This document shows, one piece after another, positions 26,028 to 34,098 of a DNA stretch of 64,000 nt. Under the pieces are notes generated by a model. That model had not been told where the DNA came from, made no database searches, and worked only from the letters and a program-made list of their open reading frames with translations. The DNA lies in the NCBI GenBank assembly GCA_050008465.1, contig JBEKMO010000016.1, positions 1 through 64,000 of the forward strand, in the 5' to 3' direction. The position numbers and the translations under genes were made by a program. This DNA comes from Fen-330 sp050008465. Its GTDB lineage: Bacteria > Acidobacteriota > Terriglobia > Bryobacterales > Bryobacteraceae. Each line of letters starts with the position of its first letter. Within the stretch, counting starts at the first letter, position 1.

Positions 26028-26933
26028 CTACTCGAGGAACGCCGAGCAGCAGGGTTTCTGTACGGGGCTCGGTTCCATGAGCTCCGCCCGTGTGAAGTTG
26101 GGATCGTAGAGGTTGAGCTGCCACTTGCCGTCCCTGCCGATCTTGGGCGGCTCCGCGATCTTCATGCCGCGCGCGAGCAGGGCCTTGTAGCTCGCCTCCA
26201 CGCTGGGGACGCCCAGGCACAGGTGGTTCATGACGCCGAGCGTTTTGGGCGACGGGTTGCGCACGTTGAGCATGTATTCGAGATGATCGTGGCCGTCGGG
26301 CACGCGCATGGCCACCCAGTCGGGAGGGCCGTCGTCCTTGAAGCCGCCGTGCCAGACCTCGCGAAAGCCAAGGATGTCCTTGAACAGGTGGTCGGCCGCC
26401 GCTCGATCCGAGACGGTGAACCCGACGTGGCCGAGCCGCTCGGAAATCCGCGAGGCCGGCAGGAACTTGCCTGCGTTGCGGATCTCGAGCGATCCCGGCA
26501 TGTATTGGACGAACTCCACGGTGTGGTGATCAGGGTCTTTGATGAACACGCTCCTGTTCCCGTCGGGAAGCGTACGCAGAGTGGCGGGGACGCCGCGGCT
26601 CGCCAGGTAGTCGGCCATTTGCTGGACGTTAGTGGTTTCGAACGCGATGTGGGAGAGCCGGTCCTCCGTTTCGCCCTTCAGCTCGGGGAACACCTCGATG
26701 TACTGGCGATCGTTCACCTTGAAGAACGTCACTTCGAGACCGCCGTCGGGCTTGGACAAGTTGAACGCTTCCTCCATGCCGAGATACTTCCCATAGAAGC
26801 TCCGCGCGGCGGCGAGATCGTCGGTCTTGAGCGCGATGTGAGCGACGCCAACGATGGGCGGACGCTGTGCGGCGGCGGCGCCGGATAGCGCCATCCCGAG
26901 GGCGATAAGGAAGATCAGCTTGCTACGGTTCAT
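26028..26933 (-). CDS. Exported double VOC/glyoxalase-fold protein
   Basis: The 301-residue protein has a signal peptide (LIFLIALGMALSGAAAAQ). It contains two VOC (glyoxalase/dioxygenase) modules, VGVAHIALKTDDLAAARSFYG with DPDHHTVEFVQY, and LGHVGFTVSDRAAADHLFKD with LYDPNFTRAELMEP. The histidine/glutamate metal ligands expected of the fold are present (HIA, HHTVEF; HVGF, AELME). Substrate unknown. The C-terminal CCSAF is odd. It runs the same way as the tRNA and the pdx cluster but is separated from them. Confidence 0.82.
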   Translation of the reverse strand: MNRSKLIFLIALGMALSGAAAAQRPPIVGVAHIALKTDDLAAARSFYGKYLGMEEAFNLSKPDGGLEVTFFKVNDRQYIEVFPELKGETEDRLSHIAFETTNVQQMADYLASRGVPATLRTLPDGNRSVFIKDPDHHTVEFVQYMPGSLEIRNAGKFLPASRISERLGHVGFTVSDRAAADHLFKDILGFREVWHGGFKDDGPPDWVAMRVPDGHDHLEYMLNVRNPSPKTLGVMNHLCLGVPSVEASYKALLARGMKIAEPPKIGRDGKWQLNLYDPNFTRAELMEPSPVQKPCCSAFLE

Positions 26934-26991
26934 AGCCTCAAGTATAGGACTGTGGCGGTTGCGGGCGGGGTCTGCCCCTGGCGAGAATCTA

Positions 26992-27078
26992 TGGTGCGGA
27001 TGAAAGGACTTGAACCTTCACGGAGTTGCCCCCACTAGAACCTGAATCTAGCGCGTCTGCCAATTCCGCCACATCCGC
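26992..27078 (-). tRNA. tRNA-Leu (CAG)
   Basis: The 87-base sequence on the minus strand has acceptor arms GCGGATG and CATCCGC, discriminator A and an encoded CCA. The anticodon stem CTAGA/TCTAG encloses the loop TTCAGGT, anticodon CAG. The long variable arm (TGGGGGCAACTCCG) is typical of class II tRNA-Leu. The T arm contains GGTTCAAGTCC. Confidence 0.96.
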
Positions 27079-27091
27079 ACGTTTGGGTGGG

Positions 27092-27529
27092 CTACCCTTT
27101 ATTGTCCGAGAGTTGGGGCGGAGTGTCAAATTCCTGGGCGCGGCGGAGTTCGAGGATCAGCCCAACCACCAAACCCTCGATCCGATCGCGGATTTCGCGG
27201 TGGCGATCCAGGTCGAGCGAGATCGGGTCCTCCACTTTCCAGTCCCTGACCGGCGTGGGGAGGAAGGGCGGTAGCGGATACCCGCTCATGTTGACGATCA
27301 GGTCAAAATCGTCGCCGGTCTCATCGAAGCCCTTGGACTCGGAACCCAGCAACTCGATGCCCTTCTCGAGCATCACCTGCCGGGTGTCCGGCGCGATGAA
27401 ACCGGCCGGCGCCAGGCCGGCGCTCTGGGGATCGAGCACGTCGGAGCCGTAGCGGCGGGCGAAAGCCTCGGCCATCTGGCTGCGGCAGGAATTCCCGATG
27501 CAGACGAAGAGCACACGGTAGCGGCGCAT
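27092..27529 (-). CDS. Arsenate reductase / low-molecular-weight protein tyrosine phosphatase family protein
   Basis: The 145-residue protein begins at ATG 27529, two bases after pdxT. The signature loop CIGNSCRS (CX5R) lies at residues 10-17 after VLFVC, followed by MAEAFARRYG. The partner segment VNMSGYPLP and the acid/base region PVRDWKVEDPI complete the fold. Such proteins reduce arsenate through cysteine relay or dephosphorylate tyrosine. No ars operon genes are near, so dephosphorylation is as likely. It lies 13 bases before the tRNA-Leu gene. Confidence 0.85.
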   Translation of the reverse strand: MRRYRVLFVCIGNSCRSQMAEAFARRYGSDVLDPQSAGLAPAGFIAPDTRQVMLEKGIELLGSESKGFDETGDDFDLIVNMSGYPLPPFLPTPVRDWKVEDPISLDLDRHREIRDRIEGLVVGLILELRRAQEFDTPPQLSDNKG

Positions 27530-27531
27530 CG

Positions 27532-28113
27532 CTATAGCGTCTCCAGGAACAGCCGATGGATGCGGGGGTCGGAGGTGAGTTCCGGGTGGAAAGTGGCGGC
27601 CAGGTGGCGCCCTTCGCCGACCAGCACCGGGTCGCCCTGGTAGGAGAGATAGATCCGCGCGCGCGGCCCCACGTTGCGGATGATGGGCGCGCGAATGAAG
27701 ACCGCCTCCAGTTCCCGGCCTCCGGCGCGGCGGGCGAACTCCTCCCCGGGCGCCAGGCGCACCACGCGGCTGTCGAGTTGCCTTCCGTAAGCGTTGCGCT
27801 CGACTGTGATCTCCATCAACCCCAGCGACTCCTGGGCCGGGTGCGCCACCTCGGAGGCCAGCAGGATGGCGCCGGCGCAAGTGCCGAAGATGGGGCGGCG
27901 CTGGCCGAATTGGCGCAACGGTTCCAGTAGCTCTGCGTCTCTCAGGATGCGAAGCATAGTCGTGCTTTCGCCGCCCGGGATGACCAGCCCGTCGAGGTCT
28001 TCGAGCTCGGCCGCCGTGCGCACCTCGACCGCCTCGGCGCCGGCGCGCTCGAGCGCCTTGCAATGCGCCTCGAAATCGCCCTGGAGGGCGAGCACTCCAA
28101 CCCGCTTCGGCAC
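27532..28113 (-). CDS. pdxT: Pyridoxal 5'-phosphate synthase glutaminase subunit
   Basis: The 193-residue class I amidotransferase supplies ammonia for PLP synthesis. VGVLALQGDFEAH is the family start; PGGESTTM and the nucleophile elbow IFGTCAGAILLA (Cys) are present, with the His-Glu pair in TFHPELTSD. It starts one base after pdxS stops, so the two are co-translated subunits of the same enzyme. The complex makes PLP from ribose 5-phosphate, glyceraldehyde 3-phosphate and glutamine. Confidence 0.95.
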   Translation of the reverse strand: MPKRVGVLALQGDFEAHCKALERAGAEAVEVRTAAELEDLDGLVIPGGESTTMLRILRDAELLEPLRQFGQRRPIFGTCAGAILLASEVAHPAQESLGLMEITVERNAYGRQLDSRVVRLAPGEEFARRAGGRELEAVFIRAPIIRNVGPRARIYLSYQGDPVLVGEGRHLAATFHPELTSDPRIHRLFLETL

Positions 28114-28114
28114 G

Positions 28115-28999
28115 CTACCAGCCCCGGACCGCCAGCCGCTCGGAATCCGGCATGGTCGCGACGTCCAGCCCGAACATGGCCATACCCAGCTCCGCGCTGG
28201 CCTCGAGCAGCTTGGCCGGATCGTTGTAGTAGGTCGCGGCCTTGACGATGGCGCGGGCGCGCGCGTCGGGGTCTTCGGACTTGAAGATGCCCGAGCCCAC
28301 GAACACCGCCTCGGCGCCGAGCTGCATCACCAGGGCGGCGTCGGCCGGGGTGGCGATGCCGCCGGCCGAGAAGTTGGGAACGGGCAGCTTGCCGTGGGCG
28401 GCCACGTACTCCACCAGCTCGAGCGGCGCCTGGAGTTTCTTGGACTCCGCGACCAGTTCCTCTTTGCCCAGCACGGTGAGCTGCTTCATCTCCTTCTGGA
28501 TGGTCCGCATGTGGCGCACGGCCTCGACGATGTTGCCCGAGCCGGCCTCGCCCTTGGTGCGGATCATGGCCGCGCCCTCGGCGATGCGCCGCAGGGCCTC
28601 GCCCAGGTTGCGCGCGCCGCAGACGAAGGGCACGCTGAAGCCGCGTTTGTCGACGTGGTGCTCCTCGTCGGCGGGAGTGAGCACCTCGCTCTCGTCGATG
28701 TAGTCCACCTTGAGCGCCTCCAGGATGCGGGCTTCCATGAAGTGGCCGATGCGGCACTTCGCCATGACCGGAATGCTGACCGCCGCCATGATCTCGCGGA
28801 TCTTGCGAATGGGCGCCATGCGGGCCACACCGCCTTCCTTGCGGATGTCGGCCGGCACGCGCTCCAGCGCCATCACGGCCGTGGCGCCGGCCTTCTCGGC
28901 GATGAGCGCCTGTTCGGCGTTGGTGACGTCCATGATGACGCCGCCCTTGAGCATCTCGGCCAAGCCGGCCTTTACGCGAAATGTGTCGTCCAGGAACAT
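28115..28999 (-). CDS. pdxS: Pyridoxal 5'-phosphate synthase lyase subunit
   Basis: The 294-residue TIM-barrel protein is highly conserved: GGVIMDVTNAEQALIAE, GATAVMALERVPADIR, VMAKCRIGHF with its catalytic lysine, TKGEAGSGNIVEAV and ADAALVMQLGAEAVFVGSGI. AGGAGG stands a few bases before the ATG. It is first in a two-gene unit with pdxT and is preceded by the repeat region 29012-29099 and a MocR/PdxR-type gene. Confidence 0.97.
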   Translation of the reverse strand: MFLDDTFRVKAGLAEMLKGGVIMDVTNAEQALIAEKAGATAVMALERVPADIRKEGGVARMAPIRKIREIMAAVSIPVMAKCRIGHFMEARILEALKVDYIDESEVLTPADEEHHVDKRGFSVPFVCGARNLGEALRRIAEGAAMIRTKGEAGSGNIVEAVRHMRTIQKEMKQLTVLGKEELVAESKKLQAPLELVEYVAAHGKLPVPNFSAGGIATPADAALVMQLGAEAVFVGSGIFKSEDPDARARAIVKAATYYNDPAKLLEASAELGMAMFGLDVATMPDSERLAVRGW

Positions 29000-29011
29000 T
29001 GGAACCTCCTA

Positions 29012-29099
29012 CATTGACGATTGATGATTTTCTCATTGACGATTGCCATGGCCGATGCGTCACCTCAATCGTCAATCGGCAATGAAAAAATCGTCAATT
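29012..29099. repeat. Heptamer-repeat element A between pdxR-like gene and pdxS
   Basis: The left arm reads CATTGACGATTG at 29012-29023 and again at 29034-29045, built from heptamers ATTGACG and ATTGATG with an ATTTTCTC insert. The right arm carries the same words inverted (CAATCGTCAAT at 29066-29076 and AATCGTCAAT at 29089-29098), again 22 bp apart. The two arms face each other across about 20 bp. It fills almost the whole intergenic gap between two genes on the same strand and could also serve as a regulator binding array. Confidence 0.7.
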
Positions 29100-29102
29100 C
29101 AT

Positions 29103-30593
29103 TCAGACCATCGCCGGCGCGGATTCGAAGCGCTCGAGCCGCGCGCGCGCCAGCTCGCTCGAGAAGATCTCTCCCAGAATCGCCAGGCCGGCGCGGATTT
29201 CCTCCGGCGGCAGGCCCGCGAAGCTCAGCCGCAGGGCGCCTGGCTCCTGGCGCGCCACGGCGAAATACTTGCCCGGCAGGTAGGAGACGCCGGCGCGCTG
29301 CGCGCGGTTGAGCAGTTCCGCGGCGTCCAGCGGTTCGGGCAGCCGGACCCACAGATTCATGCCGCCCTCCGGCCGGGTGAAAGTGGCGCCTGGAGGCAAC
29401 CACCGCTCGCAGGCCTCCAGCACCGCCCGCAACCGCTCCGCCCCGGCGGCCAGCATCCGCGCGCGGTGCGCCCGCAAGCGGCCCGAAACGGCGAAGCGCA
29501 ACAGCACGGCTTGCGAAAGCTGGTCGGTGTGCAGATCGGCAAGCTGCTTGGCGTCGGCCAGCCGGGCCGTGAGCGCCTTGGGCCCGATCACCCATCCGAC
29601 CCGCAGGCCCGGAAACGTCAGCTTCGAGAAACTGCGCAGCAGCACCGTATCGCCAGCCTCGTCGAGCTGCTTGATGGAGGCCAGCGGGCTGCCCTCGTAC
29701 CTCAGCTCGCCGTAGATGTCGTTCTCGACGATGACCAACCCGGCCGCGCGCGCCAGGCGCAGGAGGGTCCTGCGCGCCGGGGCGGGCAGCGTCGCGCCGG
29801 TCGGATTCTGGAAATTGGGCGTCACGATCAGCAGGCGCGGGCGGTCGCGCTCGAGCAGACGCTCGAAAGCCGCCACGTCGATTCCGTCGCGGCCCACCGG
29901 AACCCCGGCCAGTTGCGCGCCCGCGCGCAGGAACAGGTTCTTCAGCCCCGGATAGACCGGATCCTCCACCAGCACGGTGTCCCCGGGGCGAACCAGCACC
30001 CGCTGGAGCAGATCCAGCGCCTGCTGGCAGCCGTTGGTGACAATCACGTCGTCGCCTATCCGGGCCACGCCCTCGCGGCGCGCCTCCTCGAGCAGGTAAT
30101 GGCGCAGCGGAGGATAGCCGCTCGGAGAGCCGAGTTGCAGGATCGAGGCTGCCTTGCGCTCACCGAGGACTTCCTGGCAACTGAGCCGGAAGTCGTCCAT
30201 GGGGAACAGCTCCTCGGAGGGCCGGGATGTCGCAAAACTGATGGCTCCGGAAGGAGTCGGCGCGGGGGCCGAGAGCGCGTCCGCGGCGGGCAGCAACTGT
30301 TCCCAACGAAGACCGGGCGATCCCGTCTGGGGCTCGGCCAGAACGAAGCTGCCCCGACCGACGTGGCCCTGGACCAGCCCTTCGGATTCCAGCAGTGCGT
30401 AGGCTGCAGACACGGTGGTCCGGTTCAGTCCAAGCCTACCAGCCAACTCGCGAGTGGCTGGCAGCCGCTCGCCTCTTTGAAGCGCTCCGGAACCGACGAG
30501 CTCCCGAATGCGCTCGTAAAGCTGACGGTAGATCGGGAGGTCGGACTGGGCATCGAGGTCTAGCTTCGGGAACATGCCAATGGAATCCACCAT
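29103..30593 (-). CDS. pdxR: MocR/PdxR-like GntR-aminotransferase regulator
   Basis: The reading frame continues upstream; ATG at 30593 or 30575 (MFPKLDLDAQSDLPIYRQLY) are the likely starts, as no ribosome-binding site separates them. Residues 10 to 80 are a GntR winged helix (LPIYRQLYERIRELV, LGLNRTTVSAAYALL). The rest is an aminotransferase-I fold with the PLP lysine region LLRSFSKLTFPGLRVGW. PdxR proteins of this type sense PLP and control pdxST; here the gene lies directly upstream of pdxS on the same strand. The linkage makes the assignment likely but the regulator may have other targets. Confidence 0.82.
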   Translation of the reverse strand: MVDSIGMFPKLDLDAQSDLPIYRQLYERIRELVGSGALQRGERLPATRELAGRLGLNRTTVSAAYALLESEGLVQGHVGRGSFVLAEPQTGSPGLRWEQLLPAADALSAPAPTPSGAISFATSRPSEELFPMDDFRLSCQEVLGERKAASILQLGSPSGYPPLRHYLLEEARREGVARIGDDVIVTNGCQQALDLLQRVLVRPGDTVLVEDPVYPGLKNLFLRAGAQLAGVPVGRDGIDVAAFERLLERDRPRLLIVTPNFQNPTGATLPAPARRTLLRLARAAGLVIVENDIYGELRYEGSPLASIKQLDEAGDTVLLRSFSKLTFPGLRVGWVIGPKALTARLADAKQLADLHTDQLSQAVLLRFAVSGRLRAHRARMLAAGAERLRAVLEACERWLPPGATFTRPEGGMNLWVRLPEPLDAAELLNRAQRAGVSYLPGKYFAVARQEPGALRLSFAGLPPEEIRAGLAILGEIFSSELARARLERFESAPAMV

Positions 30594-30639
30594 ACCATAT
30601 TGGACTGTGGGCGGCAAGCCAATCCGCCTCCCGCTGATT

Positions 30640-30648
30640 TGATACAAT
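30640..30648 (+). promoter_or_regulatory. Extended -10 promoter before the RidA-like gene
   Basis: The sequence TGATACAAT lies 11 bases before the ATG at 30660, so the leader would be only about five bases long. The same nonamer occurs at 63460-63468 before another gene. Confidence 0.5.
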
Positions 30649-30659
30649 TCCTTATCCTA

Positions 30660-31778
30660 ATGAGCCGTCTGGCATTGCTCTCATCGATTGCCGTCGCCTC
30701 CGCACTGCTTGCCTGGCCGGCGGACAAGAAGAAGAAGAAGGAAGAAGAAACCCAGACGCTGGAGCTGCCGAAAGAACCACCGGCCGCGGTCATCGCGGAG
30801 GCCCAGCGGCTGAGCTTCCAGGTGGCCCCGCTGTCGGCCCGGGGCCTGCTGTCGCAACAGGTGCGGAACGGGCTGAAGTGGCTGCTGACGGAGAGCCGGG
30901 GAGCCACCATCATCAAGCTGCGCGCCTTCGTGGCCGGCTCCGGCGACATGCGGCGGGTGCAGGCCATTGTGAGCGAAACGTTCACCGAGCGGAGGCTGCC
31001 GCTGCCGGCGCTGAGCGTGGTGCAGGTGGGCTCCCTGCCGCTGGAGGGGGCGCAGGTGGCGCTGGAGTCCGTGGCCGTAGAGAAGAAAGCGGTGAACCCG
31101 AACGGGCTGGCGTTTCTTTCCGGGCAGGGCGCCGCGGTGGACCAGCCGCTTGAGCCGATGCTTCCGCTAGTCCAGAAGTCGCTGGCGCGGTTGCGCACTG
31201 CCATCGAGGCCGCGGGCTTGCGGCCGGATGATGTGCTGCGCGTCACCTGCTACCTCAGCTCGCTCGACGACCTGTCCGCGGTGCGGCAGCGCGTGTACGC
31301 AGAATTCCCGCGCGCGGCGCTGGACTTCGTGCAGCGCATGCGCGAGCCATCGCAGAGCCTGGCCGAGTGCGAGGCCGTGGCGCGATTGCGCCAGCCGCCG
31401 GCCGAGCCCTTGGTGTTCCTGAATCCGCCCGGCTTGCCCGGTTCTCCGGACCGTTCCGAGATCGCGCTGGTGGGCCCGCGCCGGCTGGCTTTCACCGGCG
31501 CCCAGCTTGCCTTCGGGTTCCGCGACACAGACGCCCGCCTGGCCTTCCAGCGCCTGGCCAAGACGCTGGAGGGAGTGGGCGCATCCTACAATCGCGTGGC
31601 GGTATTGAACGTCTATCCGCTTTCCCGGTCGATCGCCGAGCTGGTGCGGAAAGTCCGGCCGGAATTCTTCGACCGCGCACGGCCGCCCGCGGGCGCCATG
31701 CTGCCTTTCGAGGGGCTGCCCTCGCTGGACGCCTCGTTCGCCGTCGAGGCGATCGCCGTTTTGCCAGATTCCCCTTAG
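30660..31778 (+). CDS. Exported protein with two RidA/YjgF-like domains
   Basis: The 372-residue protein starts at ATG 30660 with a signal peptide (MSRLALLSSIAVASALLAWPA) and a lysine-rich stretch DKKKKKEEE. Two repeats of the RidA chorismate-mutase-like fold follow: LPLPALSVVQVGSLPLEGAQVALE with LRTAIEAAGLRPDDVLRVTCYLS, and ELVRKVRPEFFDRARPPAGAML with SFAVEAIAVLP. RidA proteins hydrolyse enamine intermediates or act as scaffolds. An exported form next to kdgK is unusual; the function is unknown. kdgK begins nine bases after the stop, so both genes are likely one transcript. Confidence 0.78.
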   Translation: MSRLALLSSIAVASALLAWPADKKKKKEEETQTLELPKEPPAAVIAEAQRLSFQVAPLSARGLLSQQVRNGLKWLLTESRGATIIKLRAFVAGSGDMRRVQAIVSETFTERRLPLPALSVVQVGSLPLEGAQVALESVAVEKKAVNPNGLAFLSGQGAAVDQPLEPMLPLVQKSLARLRTAIEAAGLRPDDVLRVTCYLSSLDDLSAVRQRVYAEFPRAALDFVQRMREPSQSLAECEAVARLRQPPAEPLVFLNPPGLPGSPDRSEIALVGPRRLAFTGAQLAFGFRDTDARLAFQRLAKTLEGVGASYNRVAVLNVYPLSRSIAELVRKVRPEFFDRARPPAGAMLPFEGLPSLDASFAVEAIAVLPDSP

Positions 31779-31787
31779 GAGATCCTC

Positions 31788-32819
31788 ATGCCGAAAACCG
31801 TCGTGACGTTTGGAGAGATCATGTTGCGCCTCGCCCCTCCGGGATTCGAGCGCTTCCTGCAAACGCCGCAGTTCGTGGCCACCTTTGGAGGCGGCGAGGC
31901 GAATGTGGCCGTCTCGCTGGCCTCGTTCGGCGTGCCCGCCCGGTACGTGACCGTCCTGCCCTCGAACCCCATCGCCGATGCCTGCGTGGCCCAGTTGCGC
32001 GGCTTTGGCGTGGACACTTCAAAGATCGTGCGCGGCAAGGGCCGAATGGGCATCTACTACCTCGAAGCAGGCGCCAACCAGCGGCCCTCCAAGGTGGTCT
32101 ACGACCGCGAGTCCAGCGCCATCTCGCAGGCGAGGCCGGGCGCGATCGACTGGGACGACGTGTTCCAAGACGCCGGCTGGTTTCACGTGACCGGCATCAC
32201 GCCCGCCATCAGCCAGGGTGCGGCCGACCTGGCCATGGAGGCTGCCGCGAAGGCCCGCGCCAAGGGTCTCACCGTTTCCTGCGACCTCAACTACCGCAAG
32301 AACCTCTGGAAGTACGGCAAGAAGGCGCCGGAGGTGATGCGCGAGCTGGTGAAGCTGGTCGATGTCGCCATCGCCAACGAGGAGGACTGCCAGATGGCGC
32401 TCGGCATCCAGGCCGACGTGGACGTGCATGCGGGCACCCTGGACGCCTCCCAATACAGCAAGCTGACCGGGAAGGTGCTGTCCGAATTCCCGAATCTGAA
32501 GAAGATCGCCATCACGCTGCGGGAGTCCAAGAGCGCCTCGCACAACGGCTGGTCCGCCTGCCTGAACGACGGCGCGAGCTTCGTGATCAGCCGCCACTAC
32601 GACATCACGCACATCGTGGACCGGGTGGGCGGAGGCGATGCCTTCGCCGGCGGCCTGATCTATGGGCTGGTGAACCTCCCCGGCGCGCTCGAGGCATTGG
32701 AGTTCGCCGTGGCCGCCTCCTGCCTCAAGCACTCGGTTCCAGGCGACTTCAACCGCTTCGGTGTCGACGATGTGCAGCAGCTCCTCAAGAGCGGCGGGTC
32801 GGGGAGGGTGCAGAGATAG
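31788..32819 (+). CDS. kdgK: PfkB-family sugar kinase, probable 2-keto-3-deoxygluconate kinase
   Basis: The 343-residue protein carries both PfkB signatures: FGGGEANVAVSLASFG near the start and VDRVGGGDAFAGGLIYGL near residues 275-295 with the catalytic aspartate. AGGAG lies in the gap before the ATG. FGEIMLRLAPPGFERFLQT is characteristic of the KdgK subgroup, which phosphorylates 2-keto-3-deoxygluconate in hexuronate or Entner-Doudoroff routes. No other uronate genes lie nearby, so the substrate is inferred. Confidence 0.85.
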   Translation: MPKTVVTFGEIMLRLAPPGFERFLQTPQFVATFGGGEANVAVSLASFGVPARYVTVLPSNPIADACVAQLRGFGVDTSKIVRGKGRMGIYYLEAGANQRPSKVVYDRESSAISQARPGAIDWDDVFQDAGWFHVTGITPAISQGAADLAMEAAAKARAKGLTVSCDLNYRKNLWKYGKKAPEVMRELVKLVDVAIANEEDCQMALGIQADVDVHAGTLDASQYSKLTGKVLSEFPNLKKIAITLRESKSASHNGWSACLNDGASFVISRHYDITHIVDRVGGGDAFAGGLIYGLVNLPGALEALEFAVAASCLKHSVPGDFNRFGVDDVQQLLKSGGSGRVQR

Positions 32820-32955
32820 GCTTGTAGCTTGTGGCCTGTGGATTCCGCGGCGGCTCCCGGCGCTCCGCGACCGGCCGTAGAGCCAGTTGCGCCGCTGGTG
32901 CGAAGCGGGTGCGCCGTTGTGGGACCCACAGGCCACATGCCACAAGCCACAAGCC
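32819..32955. repeat. Heptamer-repeat element B between kdgK and the VWA gene
   Basis: The left arm has heptamers CTTGTAG, CTTGTGG, CCTGTGG (32821-32841). The right arm has the inverted set CCACAGG, CCACATG, CCACAAG, CCACAAG (32926-32953). An 84-bp GC-rich core lies between. The right arm ends one or two bases before TATAAT (32956-32961). The element fills the gap between two plus-strand genes. Confidence 0.75.
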
Positions 32956-32961
32956 TATAAT
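32956..32961 (+). promoter_or_regulatory. TATAAT box directly after element B
   Basis: The perfect -10 hexamer ends seven bases before the ATG at 32969, so the VWA-gene message is probably leaderless. No good -35 box is found at the usual distance; the heptamer arm occupies that place. Confidence 0.6.
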
Positions 32962-32968
32962 GGTCTTC

Positions 32969-34012
32969 ATGCGGGGTCTGTTCATTTCGGCCGTTCTGGT
33001 CTCGATGGCGGCGCTGGCGCAGCAGCCTCAGCAGCCCGCTCCGGCGAAACCCTCCGCAGAGAAGCCTGAGGCGGCGCCTATCAAGGTCCAGGTCAACGAG
33101 GTGATCGTCCCGGTCACCGTGACCGACGACAAGGGCCGCTTCGTCTCCAATCTCGAGGCCAAGGATTTCCGCATCCTCGAGGACGGCAGGGAACAGAATA
33201 TCGCCTACTTCAACCGCGAGCGGAACCAGCCCGTGGTGGTGGGCCTCCTGCTGGACTTGAGCAACACCAGCCGCCTGCATTGGACGAAGTTCCAGGAATC
33301 GGCGACCGAACTGGTGCTGAACCTGCTGACCTACGAACGGGAGGACCGCTACAGCGGGTTCCTGGTGACCTACGGCAACGACGCGGAACTGGCGGTGAAC
33401 ACCACCAACGATCCCGAGAAGATCGTCGAGAAGATCCGGAAGCTTAAGCCGGGCGGCGCCTCGACGCTGTTCGATGCCATCTACCTGGCCTGCACGCAGC
33501 ACAAGCTGGTGCGCGGCGAGCCGATCGAGCCGCGGCGCGTGCTGGTGGTGATCGGCGACGGCAACGACAACAACAGCAAGCACACGCTGAACCAGGTGGT
33601 CGAGATTGCACAGCGCAACCTGGTGACCATCTACGGCATGAGCACGAAGGCCTTTGGTTTCCAGTCCCAGGGCGAGGATGCGCTGATCCGGCTGACCCAG
33701 GAAACCGGCGGGCGGGTCGTGTACCCCCTGGAAGGCGTGTACGCGGACGTGGCGGGCTTCCTGTCGACGCCCTCCGACGAAGGCAACTACGCGCTCAAGG
33801 TCGGAACGGGCGGGTACGCGGCGGCGATCGCCGCCGGCATGTTCAATGCCATCGCCAACATCGCGGGCGAAGTCACGACGCAGTACATCCTGCGTTACGT
33901 CCCGAAGAACAGCGACAGTCCCAGGCAATTCCGCAACCTAAGCGTGGAAGTGAAGGACCTGCCGAATGTGAAGGTGCGCTACCGCAAGGGGTATTATCCG
34001 TACGCACCGTAA
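32969..34012 (+). CDS. Exported VWFA-related acidobacterial-domain protein (TIGR03436 type)
   Basis: The ATG at 32969 is chosen because the ATG at 32960 lies inside the TATAAT promoter box. The 347-residue protein has a signal peptide (FISAVLVSMAALAQQ). It follows the VWFA-related pattern: VIVPVTVTDDKGRFVSNL, KDFRILEDGREQ, VVVGLLLDLSNTSRLHW (the MIDAS-type DxSxS position) and VLVVIGDGNDNNSKHT. The end (VKVRYRKGYYPYAP) is the usual C-terminus of the family, common in Acidobacteriota with unknown function. Confidence 0.85.
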   Translation: MRGLFISAVLVSMAALAQQPQQPAPAKPSAEKPEAAPIKVQVNEVIVPVTVTDDKGRFVSNLEAKDFRILEDGREQNIAYFNRERNQPVVVGLLLDLSNTSRLHWTKFQESATELVLNLLTYEREDRYSGFLVTYGNDAELAVNTTNDPEKIVEKIRKLKPGGASTLFDAIYLACTQHKLVRGEPIEPRRVLVVIGDGNDNNSKHTLNQVVEIAQRNLVTIYGMSTKAFGFQSQGEDALIRLTQETGGRVVYPLEGVYADVAGFLSTPSDEGNYALKVGTGGYAAAIAAGMFNAIANIAGEVTTQYILRYVPKNSDSPRQFRNLSVEVKDLPNVKVRYRKGYYPYAP

Positions 34013-34098
34013 AGAGACTGGCAGCCTGCCACGCAATGTGGCCATAAAGCTGATGCACCTTGCATCCGATGGGTTAAGCTGAGAGCTGGCAGCTCGCG
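34013..34098. repeat. Degenerate heptamer-repeat element D before the S24-domain gene
   Basis: On the minus strand the right arm reads AGCTGCC, AGCTCTC, AGCTTAA; the left arm on the plus strand reads AGACTGGC, AGCCTGCC, so arms are inverted but imperfect. The right arm ends a few bases before the ATG at 34099. This is the weakest of the four elements. Confidence 0.4.

Noticed and set aside
24600..26888. Long plus-strand frame opposite the TPR and VOC genes
   Set aside because: It spans two real minus-strand genes and the gap between them; composition is typical of antisense frames.
29012..29099. Element A as a Rho-independent terminator
   Set aside because: Stem is AT-rich, arms are long and repeated, and no U-run follows in the right place.
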